DNA of 64,000 nucleotides from Simmondsia chinensis (GCA_018398585.1 JAGTTD010000019.1:4749702-4813701); one strand, 5' to 3'. Shown: positions 44,964 through 56,385, counted from the stretch's first letter. Translations and numbers: made by a program. Notes: generated by a model not told the origin, from the letters alone.

Positions 44964-45207
44964 AGCAACATTTTGAATGCTCCAAAAGCTCCTACCTAAG
45001 TAGGGTCTGGTAGGGTGGATGTACGCAGCCTTCCCCCCTTCAGAGTGCTACCCTGAAGAGGGACTATTTCCGAGAACCCCTAACCTGAGGGGTATAACAA
45101 GAGGACTTCCTATGATGTCGCCTATCTTGGTACTACTCTGGCCCAAGCATGCTTAACTTCCAAATTTTAATGGGATCCGGTACTTGCATGTTGGTGCCCT
45201 CTTAGGT
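44964..45207 (-). mobile_element. 5S-rRNA/Au composite SINE, copy c
   Basis: On the minus strand it begins ACCTAAGAGGGCACCAAC, as copy a begins ACCTAAAAGGGTACCAAC. It contains the 5S A-box region GGAAGTTAAGCATGCTTGGG and C-box region AGTAGTACCAAGATAGGCGA, then the Au body from TCAGGTTAGGGG. The 19-bp flanks 44945..44963 and 45208..45226 match at 18 positions (attcaaaWataacatgata). The shared 8-base leader before the 5S start in copies a and c suggests one source locus. Confidence 0.92.
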
Positions 45208-45569
45208 ATTCAAAAATAACATGATATAGATTGTAACTGAAGAACTACAATTGAATATAAACTATAAAAAACTGATTCGTTTAAGTTTATTTCTTATAGA
45301 ACTGAAATCTAACTAACTTAAAATATTTCCATTTTTGGAAAGAAAAGGATGCTATCTATGCGTTCAATTTGGGAAATAAAGTCATTTAAAAAGAAAGAAA
45401 CTCGTATTTTATATAATAGTTAGACAATTGTTCATCACAAATATAGCTTAATGGTGAGAAATGCTAGGGAAAAAGGCCCGAACAAAATTTGATTCCTACT
45501 AGTGACATTTCTCCTTCCTATACCTTACTAATGTAAAAGAAAAAAGATAGTTATATAGTTAGATCGGAG

Positions 45570-46095
45570 GTTATTTATATTGTAATATCCTTATATTTTT
45601 TAAAATAATAAAAAAAAGATCCTTTACTCTTTTTAATTAATAGAAGAGCCACTTCTTTTATATATAAAAAAAAAGAGCTACTAAATTTTTGTTGTATATA
45701 TAAAAAGGCGCATCTCCAGCGTGATAATGCCATTTTTTATCGACAAAATTGACACGATAACTACTTTTTATTAATTTTACAGTAAAATTACGAAAATACC
45801 CTTGCATAACCCTATTTTTAAACAATTTAAGCAAAAATAAAGAGTTTCTACATAATACAAGATCTCGAATTTCGTGCTTATAAAGTAAGAATAAGGGCAT
45901 TGAATGGTACTTTTATTATTTTAATGTAGCATTAATAAAAAAAAAGCAGTTATCACATTGGTTCGGTCGACGAAAAATGAGGTTATCACGCCAAAGAAGG
46001 GCATTTTTAATAATATAATAAAAACTTAAGAGTCTTTTTATTATTTCAAAAAGGCCATTGTCTTTTTTATTATTTTCAAAAACGTCAGGTACTAT
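45570..46095. mobile_element. Long-TIR MITE, copy 1
   Basis: The ends ttttaaaataataaaaaa and ttttttattattttcaaaa are inverted. Further in, gcgtgataatgccattttttatcgac is inverted as gtcgacgaaaaatgaggttatcacgc, so the arms extend over 150 bp each. The loop carries cctatttttaaacaatttaag and atctcgaatttcgtgcttataaag, shared with 55895..56385 and partly with 22225..22570. Confidence 0.75.
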
Positions 46096-46560
46096 CATGC
46101 AAGCTATTGTCGACTTTCGACCACGTGTGGGTTAGCCCAAAATCAGTTAAGAGTATCCTTCTAATAAAATTTCATCATATAGGAAAGAAGGAAGACATTT
46201 TAACATTATTCTCCACAGTCAAGATTGCGATTTTCTGGTGTATTTGACTTAAAAGGAAAGATTGAATCTTTAAAAATTAACATAAACCAATCAATTTCTT
46301 ATGGGAGAAGCTAATTTTTTAGCAACTCTCTAGACGAGAGCTTTGGATACTTTGTTGACGTAGCCTTAGTTGATCTCCAAAGGAATTGGAGGGTTTTATG
46401 TTACTCGTTTATGATTTTTATTATTATTATTATTATATTTTATAACTTTAAAGATTAATTCTTTAAACATTATTTCTCTCTTACATTATCCCTTTTCCTT
46501 TTTATAAACGAATACTAAAATGTAAATAAACTTTAGATTAGAATAGATTAGAAAAATAAT
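46096..46560. other. AT-rich spacer with an ATT microsatellite
   Basis: An (ATT)n tract lies near 46416-46434. I see no gene or transposon ends. Confidence 0.5.
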
Positions 46561-46564
46561 GATA

Positions 46565-46749
46565 ATTGAGTGGGGGCAATGCTAGGTGCGTCACCGCAAC
46601 CGTACGCGAAGTGGTGTCCCTGCGCCTCTCGAACCGGCTCCCCCTCGCAGCAATAGATCTCCCGCTCATCCGCGTCTCTGCGCCACGGCGATCTCGAAGG
46701 GCCCCACCGCCACCGCCGCCGCCGCCGCTGCCGTCCGCCGCAGCTGCAG
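46565..46749 (+). promoter_or_regulatory. GC-rich island, possible first (non-coding) exon of the DnaJ gene
   Basis: This is the only sharply GC-rich stretch for many kb on this strand (ctcgaaccggctcccc, then accgccaccgccgccgccgc). It ends gcagctgcag|gtcggt, a plausible donor, and is followed by the T-rich, gattgag-containing sequence usual for plant 5' UTR introns. The next good acceptor before the DnaJ ATG is tatgtttcag at 51458..51467. A UTR intron of about 4.7 kb is inference; no coding frame is supported here. Confidence 0.35.
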
Positions 46750-47329
46750 GTCGGTTATTCTATCCTCTATGGTTTTATAATGCATCCGTTGAAGGTATTT
46801 TTGTTTAATTGAGATCATAGCTTGGATTGTCCTGTTGATGTCGACGACGAATTGTCTCAAAAGTTTAACGGATAGGTCAAGGTTAACAGTTGATGCATCG
46901 TTTCATGTATCTCGTTTGTGTTTGAATCTAATTGAGCAATTTTGTTAGGGTCGGAATAAAAATTCATATATCATTTCATTACTCTGATTTCAGGTTCATT
47001 CTGTACATTGATTTATTTAGGGCTTTTTGTGCGATTGAGTAGTTTGTGCTGTGCGCCTAGCTGTCTTTGTAGTTTCTGTTTGTTACTTTCCGTAATCGAA
47101 ATAGAAAGAGGACTAAAATAAGGCTTGTAAATACTAAAATTAAAGAGAGAAGGAAGAAGAAATAGGAAATGACATTGGTTTATTTCTTAGTTTGTAATAC
47201 GATCCATTAGTTTACCTATTTGGATATGAATCACTATTTGACTTGAGTTGATTAGTTTTGTCCATAATTGTTATTGTGAATGTCAAATTGACCGTGTGGG
47301 TGTGATTATATTTTTTACATAATAATATA

Positions 47330-47401
47330 TGTTAAGGAACAAACTATCTTGTAAGTTTAAGCTGGTATGTGAAGATACATGAGTGGTTTTTTACTGTAAC
47401 A
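47330..47401 (-). mobile_element. Solo LTR of TRIM-B, diverged
   Basis: TGTTAAGGAACAAACTATC, then agtttaagctggtatgtgaag, then tttttactgtaaca follows the 72-bp TRIM-B LTR along its length. I see no target-site duplication. Confidence 0.7.
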
Positions 47402-49020
47402 CAATTTAAGAGATTTATCAGTTATTTTCTCCCGTTAGATTGGGGAGATGCTTCTCAAAAGAAAATAGTTATGTATTTTGCACCAAGAAGCTGGCAGTGA
47501 GATTGAAGTGTATTTATAGTTATTTAGTGTAACTTTTTGAGCCCAGCATTCAACTATTTTAGCTAATGCACCAGTAGGAATATTGTGAAGAACGATTTTT
47601 GCTCCATAAGAATGATGCTGTTGGGATCATATAGGTGTTTCAGTTAGAAATACATGGAGAAAGTTTTACGTGACACCATCACAAAAGAGAATGTTAAAGT
47701 AATATTGATTCATTATGTGAAGAATACTGTGCTACGATTATTGATAAAAAACCGCTATGGTGGTGCCTAAAGATAAGTTTACAGTAGTTGAGAGTGGTAC
47801 CAGGAAACCACCCAAATGATTTCTTTTTGGAACAAATTGCGACTGAAATCTCGTTCTTTGAACAAGCAAGTTGAAAGGAAAAAGGGTGGAACATTTGGAC
47901 TCACTCCGATAGAGTGAATCAATGATGATGTTCTGTCGATGTTGCTCCCTTGTTTGAAGATTTCTAGATCTACCCTCTATTGAGTTGGAGCAAGCTGGTG
48001 GTTCGATTGGGTCGAGCCCTAATGAGGTTGTGATCAAGCTGTGACAGCATAAATTCACCCCTCAGGAAGGAACCTCTGCATCTATTGGTAATCAAGTATG
48101 TCCACAACAGCGCCAGAAATGTTGGCGATCAGTCTTCTCTGGCTCTAAAAGCTTGGACTACAAGCAGCATTAACGGAGTCCCCGAAAATAGCCCAAAGCC
48201 CTTTTCAAATTATTTTAATATGCTGTCTAATCTGCTCGTTGATTGAGGGTCATAAAAATTCTTAACAACGTTAAGGAGCACTTGCTGTTTTTTGAACATT
48301 AGAAGTTGAATCCAGTATATGTGGGCTTTTTTACCTTTCAACTTGTTTGTATGGAGAGTCTAATATGTTCTACATTCTTATTTTATAGTTGCAAATTTGA
48401 TCAAGAAAATCAGGTGGGCGGTTACCACCATCTACCACTTCAAAATTTTGGGCCTTGTCTCTGTTTTGGGTTATAATTGATGTATTAATACTTTATAGAC
48501 AATGATGTTGATGTACGTATCATTGTTTTCTACCATGCATGTCTTATATTTTACCGTGTGGTGTATAAATAAATAAAACATTTACGAAGATTTGTAATTT
48601 AAATGAAACCCACCTGCTATCTGGTTCGTATAATCTTTCTAGGGGGCATGTTTGTGAATGTTGGGCATAAAAAGAGGTATCTTGAAGCTGGTTTGCCTGC
48701 TGGGACTGGCTGGGCCTGTTCAGCTGGCCAAGTCCGTAGTCCGACAACCCAGCAAAATTGTATTTGACAATAGAATAAAATTTTTGGCGGTAGTTGGAAT
48801 CTTTGGACTTATTCCCGGGTTAACCTGTCTTAACCGACAAGCCATTGTTGCTTTCATGATACAATAATACAATATATTAAGGGTATCTATATTTTGTTAA
48901 ACCCGGATATGATTCTATTGGGGGGTATAACATTGGACATGTCATATTGGGAGGCCCCTCTTTATACGATTGGTCGCTGTCCTATACGACTATTCTCAAT
49001 TATGAGTTGCCTAGCGTTTT

Positions 49021-49276
49021 ACATATATGCTTGAGAAGTGGTAGCATCACATCCTATGATCTTTTCCTTCTTGATTGGGCCGCACTAGAATTTTCTAGAA
49101 TTAGCAAAACCCATGAATAAGGTAGAATCCTAAAGAGGTAGCATCACATATATGCTTGAGAAGTGGTAGCATTACATATATGCTTGAGAAGTGGTAGCAT
49201 CACATCCTAAGATCTTTTCCTTCCTAATTGGGCCGCACTAGAATTTTCTCAAATTAGCAAAACCCATCCTAAAGAG
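49021..49276 (+). repeat. Local direct duplication
   Basis: The unit atatatgcttgagaagtggtagcat occurs three times (about 49023, 49146 and 49174). The longer segment from gatcttttccttc through attgggccgcactagaattttct to agcaaaacccat occurs twice, about 150 bp apart. Confidence 0.9.
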
Positions 49277-49322
49277 GTAAGGCTGTGTACAGCTTACCCT
49301 TTGGGCTATTGTTGTTGTCGTT
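49270..49322 (+). mobile_element. Au-type SINE 3' fragment
   Basis: aaagaggtaaggctgtgtac, then attgttgttgtcgttgt keeps the Au TAAGGCTGYGTACA motif and tail, with most of the body deleted. Confidence 0.65.
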
Positions 49323-51561
49323 GTAGCAATACCTATGACCTTAAGATACCACCTTGTGAGATACCTAAAGAAGAACAAAAGGTGGTGTTGTTAGCTCTCT
49401 TTCCCACTTTCTGGGCTTCTATCCTACCAATTGAGCCCGTGCCTCCTTACTCTTTACCTTTCTACTTTGCTGGCTTCTACCTTTCCTTATTCAGCGAACC
49501 TGCTTTTTCTCCTATCCCCCTCCATCGTAGGTTCAGGGCAATCTGTCTATACCTTTGGCCTCTGGTGCTAGATCAGTGCCCCATGGGAGAGGGACATAGC
49601 AACCTTCTGGCAGGGCCTTCATCAGTGGACTAGCAAAAGCAGCAATGTGTCAGGTGGCCGGAATCATTAGGATGTGGGATCCAATGACGGTTGAGGGGGG
49701 CGAAGTTTAGGATTTGGTTGGTCGGTCATGTTGTTGAAGATCTCGAAGGAAGAGGAAGACAAGGGTTAAGGCCACATGTAATAGGTGTGTGTCGCCACCA
49801 GCAGGTGTAGTGCCAGAGTGATGCAGGCATAGAGGATGGCTGTGCAGTGTTTTTTTGTTCTGGGTGGAAGTAGTAGTGAAAGGAATGATATGAAGAGGGA
49901 GAGAGTAGGTTTTAATATATCAGCATGTGTCAATATTACTATATTATAATTCTCGTGGATCAATGGGAAGGGGAGTGATATTTGAGAGTTATGATAGTTG
50001 CTCGCTACATACTTGTTGTATCTTGGCTGTTTGTGTTCTATATTGAAAGCACACCTTATAATACAGGGCTTGAATCAATAAGAGACCTGGACAGAGTCCA
50101 TTAGTTTTGAGAAGCTATCCACATGACTTAGTGGACAGAGGTACGATCCCTTCATACTCAACAATTTGGCATCACAGTGCTCTAAAAAAAACAATTTGGC
50201 ATCATTATTCTTTATCCTTTCCCATCCCCAGCTTTATTGCGTGTGTGCATATGCATTTTGAAATTCAGTTGATTAGGAGTTTTGGCTCTGCACAATAATG
50301 TTTGTAGCAGAAGTGGGAAGCGAAAACATGCCCTTGTGATCCTTTGCCGGCTTATATGTATGGGCCTCAATCTACATGCCGTCTGCTCTTTAATACACTG
50401 AATCAGGGAAACCTAGAAGAAAGTGATTTATTTTCCTTTTTTGTAATTCATTTTTCTTTTTTCTTTTTTTTTTTTGGGTTGGGGGGGGTGGGTGTGGAGG
50501 TTGTTCTGGAGAATTTGCTGCAATATTTGAAAAACCCGATTCTCACCATGAATGGGACACCCTCTTCTCCTTGACTATGTCTTGATGAAGTGCTAACAAT
50601 TCTATGTGAATATTGACAAAAGCCCGTATAATGTGGTTCTTTCATGGTCTTGACTTAAGAGGTTAGAGGCCAAAGTAATAGAAGTAAAAGAAGGTTTTAT
50701 TCCTCGTTGATTTTAAATGACCAAAAAAGGTTGTCAACCTTGCTCCGCTATTGATGATACTTCACATAATTAGGTTCCTAGTGTCAATTAATTCGTTTTG
50801 GTGTGAGTCGAACCCATGAATTTGGTTTTCCATGGTGTCGCAGGCATCAAGTAACATGTCATCTAGGGATTAAGGAATATAAGTTGCTTTTAAGACTATT
50901 CGCAGGAAAAAAAAAAAAAAAAAAATTGAATAAAAAGCTATACAAGCATGAACTCAGTAACTCTTTGGATAGTTTTAACATAAAAGCGCACTTATGAGCA
51001 TGTTTTTGTAAGTAAAATACGATATGCAGACGTTATGTTGGCAGTCACAAAAGCACCGTGGTGTAATTGCTAATCGCATTTACACTAGCTTAAAATTAGC
51101 TATATAATAGCCCTCACACGATTCTATGGTTTTCTTGATTAAGCTCGTCTTGCATTTGCTATTTTATTATTATATGGAGAGTGATTTTGGTGGGTTATAT
51201 GGGGTGCTATTGAAATGGTAATATTGAAATGGTAATCTCTCATAAGCTCAAATTTGGTGAGTACACGATAGCGTTCTAGAATCACAAATATGAATCTGTT
51301 CTTAGTTTGTTTTGATATTCCCCTTAAAGATGTCACTTGTCAAATGTTGTGCCAGCAATATATATTTGTGTTCTCATTTTTATCCTTTATACATTTGTTC
51401 TCTCTTTTTGATCATTTATACATTTGTGTTCTCAAAACTATATTTTTTGGTGTATTATATGTTTCAGGAGACTAGGAATAACTGAAGTTGATGGGGCATG
51501 ATATGTTCCATTAAGTCTTCAGGTTCGTGAACCGAGAAAAAATAGTACATAAGAGGATAAA

Positions 51562-53766
51562 ATGGAATGCAACAAAGATGATGCTGCCAGGGCAAAAGAC
51601 ATTGCAGAGAGGAGGCTCAACGCTAAAGATTTTGCGGGGGCTAGGAAATTCGCATTGAAGGCACGAACTCTGTATCCTGGGCTCGAGGGTGTTTCCCAGT
51701 TGGTGGCAACTCTTGATGTGTATGCATCTGCAGAGAATAAAATCAACGGGGAGGTCGATTGGTATGGCATACTTGGTGTTACCCCGCATGCTGATGATGA
51801 CACCGTGAGGAAGCATTATAGGAAGCTAGCTCTTATGCTTCACCCTGACAAAAACAAATCAGTTGGAGCTGAGGGTGCGTTTAAGTTTATTTCAGAAGCA
51901 TGGAGTTTGTTGTCTGATAAAGCTAAGAGAGCAGCGTATGATCAGAAAAGAGATGCTAGAGTTTTCCAGCAGAAAGTTAAACACTCAACTGATGTTCACT
52001 CCACGGCATCTGGTTCCAATGGGTTTTACAATTTTGCCAAAACTACCGCTTCTAGTGCAAAAGTAAGCAAAGAATCATCTTGGGCAAATAAATCTTTTGC
52101 TTCGACTTCAACACATAAGCCAAAAGGGAAAACATTTTGGACTGTTTGCCATAGATGCAAGATGCAGTATGAGTATCTCAGAGTTTATCTTAATCATAAT
52201 TTGCTTTGCCCCAATTGTCATCAACCCTTTTTTGCCATAGAGACAGCACCTCCACTTTCAAATGGTTCTAAGTCATCTGCACCGTGGAATTCTTCTCAGC
52301 ACCGAAAAAACTCAAATCATCATGAAGCAAATAAGAACGTATTTACTTCCCAGAAAAATATGGGTTCAAATGCTGGGTATAGTACAGGTGGCTTCCAGTG
52401 GGCTCCATTCTCAAGAACGGGTGGCGCTTCAACTGTTGCTCAAGCTGCTAGTGTGGTCCAACAGACGTATGAAAGGGTTAAACGAGAACGCGAGGAGGCC
52501 CAAGCAGCCAGGAAAAGAGAGAAGGCCGTGAAACGGAAGAAATACATGTCCGATCTTTCGTACACCGAGAAGAAGAGAACTGGAGGTTCTATGTCATCCT
52601 GGCATGGATTTTCAACGTCCAATCAGATTGGTAGAAATAATCTAGCCCACAGTAGGAGGGAATTATCGCAGGTTGAACTGCAGAATATGCTGATGGAGAA
52701 AGCTAGAAAGGAAATTCAGAGGAGAGTTAGCGAGTGGCGGTCAACCACTGCAGTAAATAATGCAGGACACAAGGAGAACGTTAATGAGAAAGTTCATGAA
52801 AAGGACAAAGCGAATGAAGGTGCTGAGGCAAATTGTAATAGGTTTGACCTGATATCTAGGGAGTCAGTGGACACCAGAAATGGGTCTTCTGATGATGTTT
52901 TTAATACCAATTCGGGTTCAGACTTCTTGGAACCGTTATCAATCAATGTGCCTGATTCAGATTTTCATGATTTTGACAGAGATAGAACTGAAAAGGCCTT
53001 TGGAGAGAATCAGATATGGGCTGCATATGATGATGATGATGGTATGCCACGATATTATGCTATGATTCATAGCATCATCTCTAGAGATCCTTTCAAGATG
53101 AGGATAAGTTGGCTAAACTCAAGAAAAAATATTGAACTAAGTCCAATAAATTGGATTGGTTCTGGTTTCTCAAAAACCTGTGGTGAGTTTAGAGTAGGCA
53201 AATACAAGATAAATCACTCCTTAAATTCTTTTTCCCACAAGGTTACATGGACAAAAGACGCACGTGGAGAGATTTGTATATTTCCGAGGAAGGGAGATGT
53301 GTGGGCTCTGTATCGGAATTGGTCCTCGGATTGGAGTGAACTTACACCAAATGAAGTGGTTCACAAGTATGACATGGTGGAGGTGCTTGAAGACTATGAT
53401 GACAAACTAGGAGTATTCGTTGTTCCCTTGGTCAAAGTTGCTGGCTTTAAGACGGTATTTCACCGACATCTAGACCCTGACCAAGTTAGGAGAATCCCCA
53501 GGGAGGAAACGTTTCGGTTTTCTCATCAGATTCCTTCATACATGCTTATGGGTCAGGAAGCTTCTAGTGCTCCAAAGGGTTGCAGAGAGCTGGACCCAGC
53601 AGCTACTCCAGTGGATCTTCTTCATGTCATAACTGTGGAGATAGAAGATATTGCAGAGAACGAGGCAAGCAGTCATGGCGAGGCAACCAATGACAGCGTT
53701 AAGACACCAACTGAGGCACCTGTAATCACTGGAGAAACAGGAGCAGCAGTAGTAGGAAATTCTTAG
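51562..53766 (+). CDS. DnaJ (HSP40) protein with DUF3444
   Basis: One uninterrupted exon encodes 734 residues. The start is fixed by an in-frame TAA four codons upstream (51550..51552). Residues 1-60 form the helical N-terminus usual in this plant group (EAR/AKDIAE type). The J domain spans about 66-128 with HPD at 94-96. A zinc ribbon has CHRC (196-199) and CPNC (216-219). A basic, charged helical segment (about 300-340, with KRKK) may be a nuclear signal. DUF3444 covers about 468-680 (WAAYD, then MPRYYAMI, then KGDVWALYRNW). Plant family members bind Hsp70 through the J domain, and some act in the nucleus; the client here is unknown. The last 50 residues are acidic and variable. It is intact and of usual length for the family. 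Confidence 0.96.
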   Translation: MECNKDDAARAKDIAERRLNAKDFAGARKFALKARTLYPGLEGVSQLVATLDVYASAENKINGEVDWYGILGVTPHADDDTVRKHYRKLALMLHPDKNKSVGAEGAFKFISEAWSLLSDKAKRAAYDQKRDARVFQQKVKHSTDVHSTASGSNGFYNFAKTTASSAKVSKESSWANKSFASTSTHKPKGKTFWTVCHRCKMQYEYLRVYLNHNLLCPNCHQPFFAIETAPPLSNGSKSSAPWNSSQHRKNSNHHEANKNVFTSQKNMGSNAGYSTGGFQWAPFSRTGGASTVAQAASVVQQTYERVKREREEAQAARKREKAVKRKKYMSDLSYTEKKRTGGSMSSWHGFSTSNQIGRNNLAHSRRELSQVELQNMLMEKARKEIQRRVSEWRSTTAVNNAGHKENVNEKVHEKDKANEGAEANCNRFDLISRESVDTRNGSSDDVFNTNSGSDFLEPLSINVPDSDFHDFDRDRTEKAFGENQIWAAYDDDDGMPRYYAMIHSIISRDPFKMRISWLNSRKNIELSPINWIGSGFSKTCGEFRVGKYKINHSLNSFSHKVTWTKDARGEICIFPRKGDVWALYRNWSSDWSELTPNEVVHKYDMVEVLEDYDDKLGVFVVPLVKVAGFKTVFHRHLDPDQVRRIPREETFRFSHQIPSYMLMGQEASSAPKGCRELDPAATPVDLLHVITVEIEDIAENEASSHGEATNDSVKTPTEAPVITGETGAAVVGNS

Positions 53767-54246
53767 GTGATGGTAGTGAAAATCATGGAGCGTACTAAGA
53801 AACTGAAGCCAGGTGAGGTGTGACAAGACATGGTGCTGAACGACACCCAGTTATTAAAGTTTTTCCGCAATCTGAAGTGGAACGCGTTCTTCAGGTTTGC
53901 ATTATATCATATTCATGGTCTTGATTCGCAGTTTGTGTCTTATTTATTGAACAAACGCTGTTGCATACTGCTATGGATGTTACTTAATGGACACTAAGCT
54001 AGGTCTCATGTGGTCGCCCGTTACATGACAGATATTGTGTAATGGGTTTTGCACATATATTCGTATTGTTCATTTATAAATATACTTGCAGATTAAGACT
54101 ATCAAATAGGTAAAATGTCTTATTGCAAGGCAACCCATTTAAAATTTTGCAAACAATGTTTAAAAATAGCATATGCTCCCTCAAAAATCCAACGTGGTTG
54201 GCATGTTCCATTACTTAACATCCACGGCCCCCCACATCAATTCATA
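53767..54246. other. DnaJ 3' flank
   Basis: This includes the 3' UTR and spacer. No further gene and no clear repeat are seen. Confidence 0.45.
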
Positions 54247-54582
54247 GGCGTTATTTGGTATGCAGGAAGTAGATATGGGAAGTAAAAATTTATGGGAAGT
54301 ACAGAATTTGGCTTTTGTTTGGTTGACAGGAAGTATGTAGAATGCGAAAAATGGAAATTACTAAGCAATTTTTAATTCTTTCAAAACCCAGGAAGTAGCT
54401 TACCTAGCCCTCTTAGGTAAATTCTAATTCCTTTATTTTTAACTAGCCTCACGAAGGAAGGTCTATTTCCTATCTTAACAACCAAACACGTTTTACCTAC
54501 TTCTTGGAAAGTTGCACAAAAATTGAATTCACGGGACACAACTTTCCGCAAGAATTCAGTTCATGCAGCAACCAAATGAGGC
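54247..54582. mobile_element. Tourist-like MITE, copy 1
   Basis: The ends GGCGTTATTTGGTATGC and GCAACCAAATGAGGC are inverted repeats. The interior (tttatgggaagtac, cttacctagccctctt, aaccaaacacgttttacctacttc) matches 56617..56942. It is non-coding. Confidence 0.7.
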
Positions 54583-54989
54583 TATAGTCCATTTCTTCAT
54601 GACATTGAAGGAGACTAACGTTTAGAATCTGCCACTTTGCAGAGTGCAAGATGGGCAATAAAGTTGGTATCGTTTTATGCATCTCCAAGATATGTCTTAT
54701 GCCAAGCTGGGAGTTTCATTGGGCTATCGATGTATATAGATCTTCTAAGAGATCTTTCTGGAGGTACATTCGTTCTTATGCGTGAGTACTATTATTCTTA
54801 TTAGTATACGTTGTTAGAACACATAAGGTTCTTTCTTGTGACCTGTAAGTGTATGAGTTCACGTTTTAAGGAACATACTTTTTACAAAAGTAGAGATGTG
54901 CTTGCATTTATCCCAAGCTTTTTCTCTGACCTTCACTTTAGTGGACGCCTTGTACAATTTTTTTTTCATTTTTTTTTTCCTACTAATGG

Positions 54990-55122
54990 TTAGAAGTCCC
55001 GTTGGGTTGAACAAGGGGTAACTCTCTCCTCATAAAACCCCTCACCCCTAATGAAGGACCGATTCGATTCCAAGTCTTGGTTCCACCTGTTAGCGACTTT
55101 ATCAGTTAAGCTAGCTGGCACC
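54990..55122 (-). mobile_element. tRNA-derived SINE
   Basis: On the minus strand GGTGCCAGCTAGCTTAACTG contains a consensus A box (TAGCTTAACTG), and GGAATCGAATCGG, about 45 bp further, is a near-consensus B box. A body follows (gggtgaggggttttatgagg). The arms do not form a tRNA. Confidence 0.7.
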
Positions 55123-55894
55123 TTGTATAATATACTACAAATTTACATTCCTTTTGTTTTTGTTGACTGGTAATACCATTCTTTCAGGTAAAAATATCTT
55201 TCCACACCAGGGCTTTATGTAAAATTATTATTAGTAAGTGTTATGATTATAATTTTGAGTTTTATGATCAAAATTTTATAATTTATTGACTGGGGTTGCT
55301 GTGGTTGCTCCTACAGTCGCATTTGTTAAATATTAATAAGTTTTATTGGCAGTTTTTATCAACATGACAAAAATTGTTATCGTTAGGGTAATGATGTGAC
55401 TCACAATAAAAGAGAGCTACAAAATTGTGTTGAACATAACAATCTTGCTTTGGCAATAATAATTTTTTCATGGCAATAATGTTACCCATTATTATTATTA
55501 ATATTATATTGTTAGATAAATGGTATTATATATAAAGAGCTTCATTTGAAACTTCTGTTTGGGGCTTCAAAATTGTCGGGGATGGCTCTGTTCCAGACTT
55601 CCACGCCCTTCCCCTCCAACCCCTGTTGATTCCACCCCCATTTTACGAGGATTCCCGTTTTTCGATAATTAGCGATAAAATTGTTGATGCACATATGATG
55701 TTTCTCTTTCGTTACATCATAAGTGACCCAAGAACATATGGCATTTGTAGATGCCCTTTCCCCTATTGAGCTTGTCAAAGTTCTTCACTGATGTTGGCGT
55801 ACCTGGAAATGTACGCTCCAAGCCCGCGTATGGACAGGTAGTGTGTCCGAGTTGGAGCGGGTATGGACAGGTAACAAGGAATAAGTATTATTAT
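55123..55894. other. Spacer without recognised genes
   Basis: AT-rich sequence with an (ATT)n tract near 55488-55507. The minus-strand open frame at 55542..55778 has no recognisable motif. Confidence 0.4.
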
Positions 55895-56385
55895 TATTTT
55901 ATTACTTTGATGTTTCTGAAAATAATAAAAAAAATACCAATTTTTTTTAATTAATAACAAAGCTCCCAAGTTTTTGTCATATTAATAAGAAAGTTTTTAA
56001 ATTTACATTATATTAATAAAAAGGCCGCTCTTCGATGTGATGATGTCATTTTTTGCCAATAGAGCTTAAGTGGCAATAGCATTTTTTAGTAATGCTATAA
56101 TATAATGACAAAAATGCTTTCAATAAACATATTTTTAAACAAATTAAGCGAAAACAGATAGTTTCTACATAATATAATATTTCGAATTTCGTACTTATAA
56201 AGTAAAGTAAGAGTATTGAAGGGTGTTTTTCTCATTTTACTATAGCATGAATAAAAAAAACAATTGTGCATTCAGCTCCATCGATTAAAAAATGACGTTA
56301 TCATGCTGTAAAGAGGCATTTTTATTAATTTAGAAAGGTCAAAGTTTTTTTTTATTATTTTAAAAAATATTATGATATTAAAATG
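55895..56385. mobile_element. Long-TIR MITE, copy 2
   Basis: It has the same layout as 45570..46095. The outer arms are gaaaataataaaaaaaatacc and ttttttattattttaaaaaa. The inner arms are cgatgtgatgatgtcattttttgcc and attaaaaaatgacgttatcatgctg. The shared loop reads catatttttaaacaaattaag, atttcgaatttcgtacttataaag. Confidence 0.75.

Larger units (their letters stand above)
46750..51467 (+). other. Possible 5' UTR intron of the DnaJ gene, no coding gene seen
   Basis: The stretch has scattered open frames on both strands, none with a protein-family signature. Recognisable content is a TRIM-B solo LTR (47330..47401), a local duplication (49021..49276), an Au fragment (49270..49322), low-complexity T/G tracts near 50460-50490 and an A-tract near 50909-50927. 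Confidence 0.35.

Noticed and set aside
44964..45207. Cassandra TRIM (LTR element that carries 5S sequence)
   Set aside because: There are no TG...CA LTR ends, no second LTR and no primer-binding site. The target-site duplications are 12-19 bp and variable, as for SINEs, not 5 bp.
46566..46808. Small proline/alanine-rich protein on the plus strand
   Set aside because: The open frame is due to the CCG-rich island; a UTR exon or promoter island explains it better.
47738..48058. 106-residue minus-strand ORF upstream of the DnaJ gene
   Set aside because: No recognisable motif or splice-linked neighbour; open by chance as far as I can tell.
49301..49633. 110-residue plus-strand ORF
   Set aside because: It starts inside an Au-SINE tail, and I see no conserved motif, so I could not support it as a gene.
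51511..51816. Minus-strand ORFs opposite the DnaJ J-domain region
   Set aside because: They are shadows of the strongly supported plus-strand coding exon.
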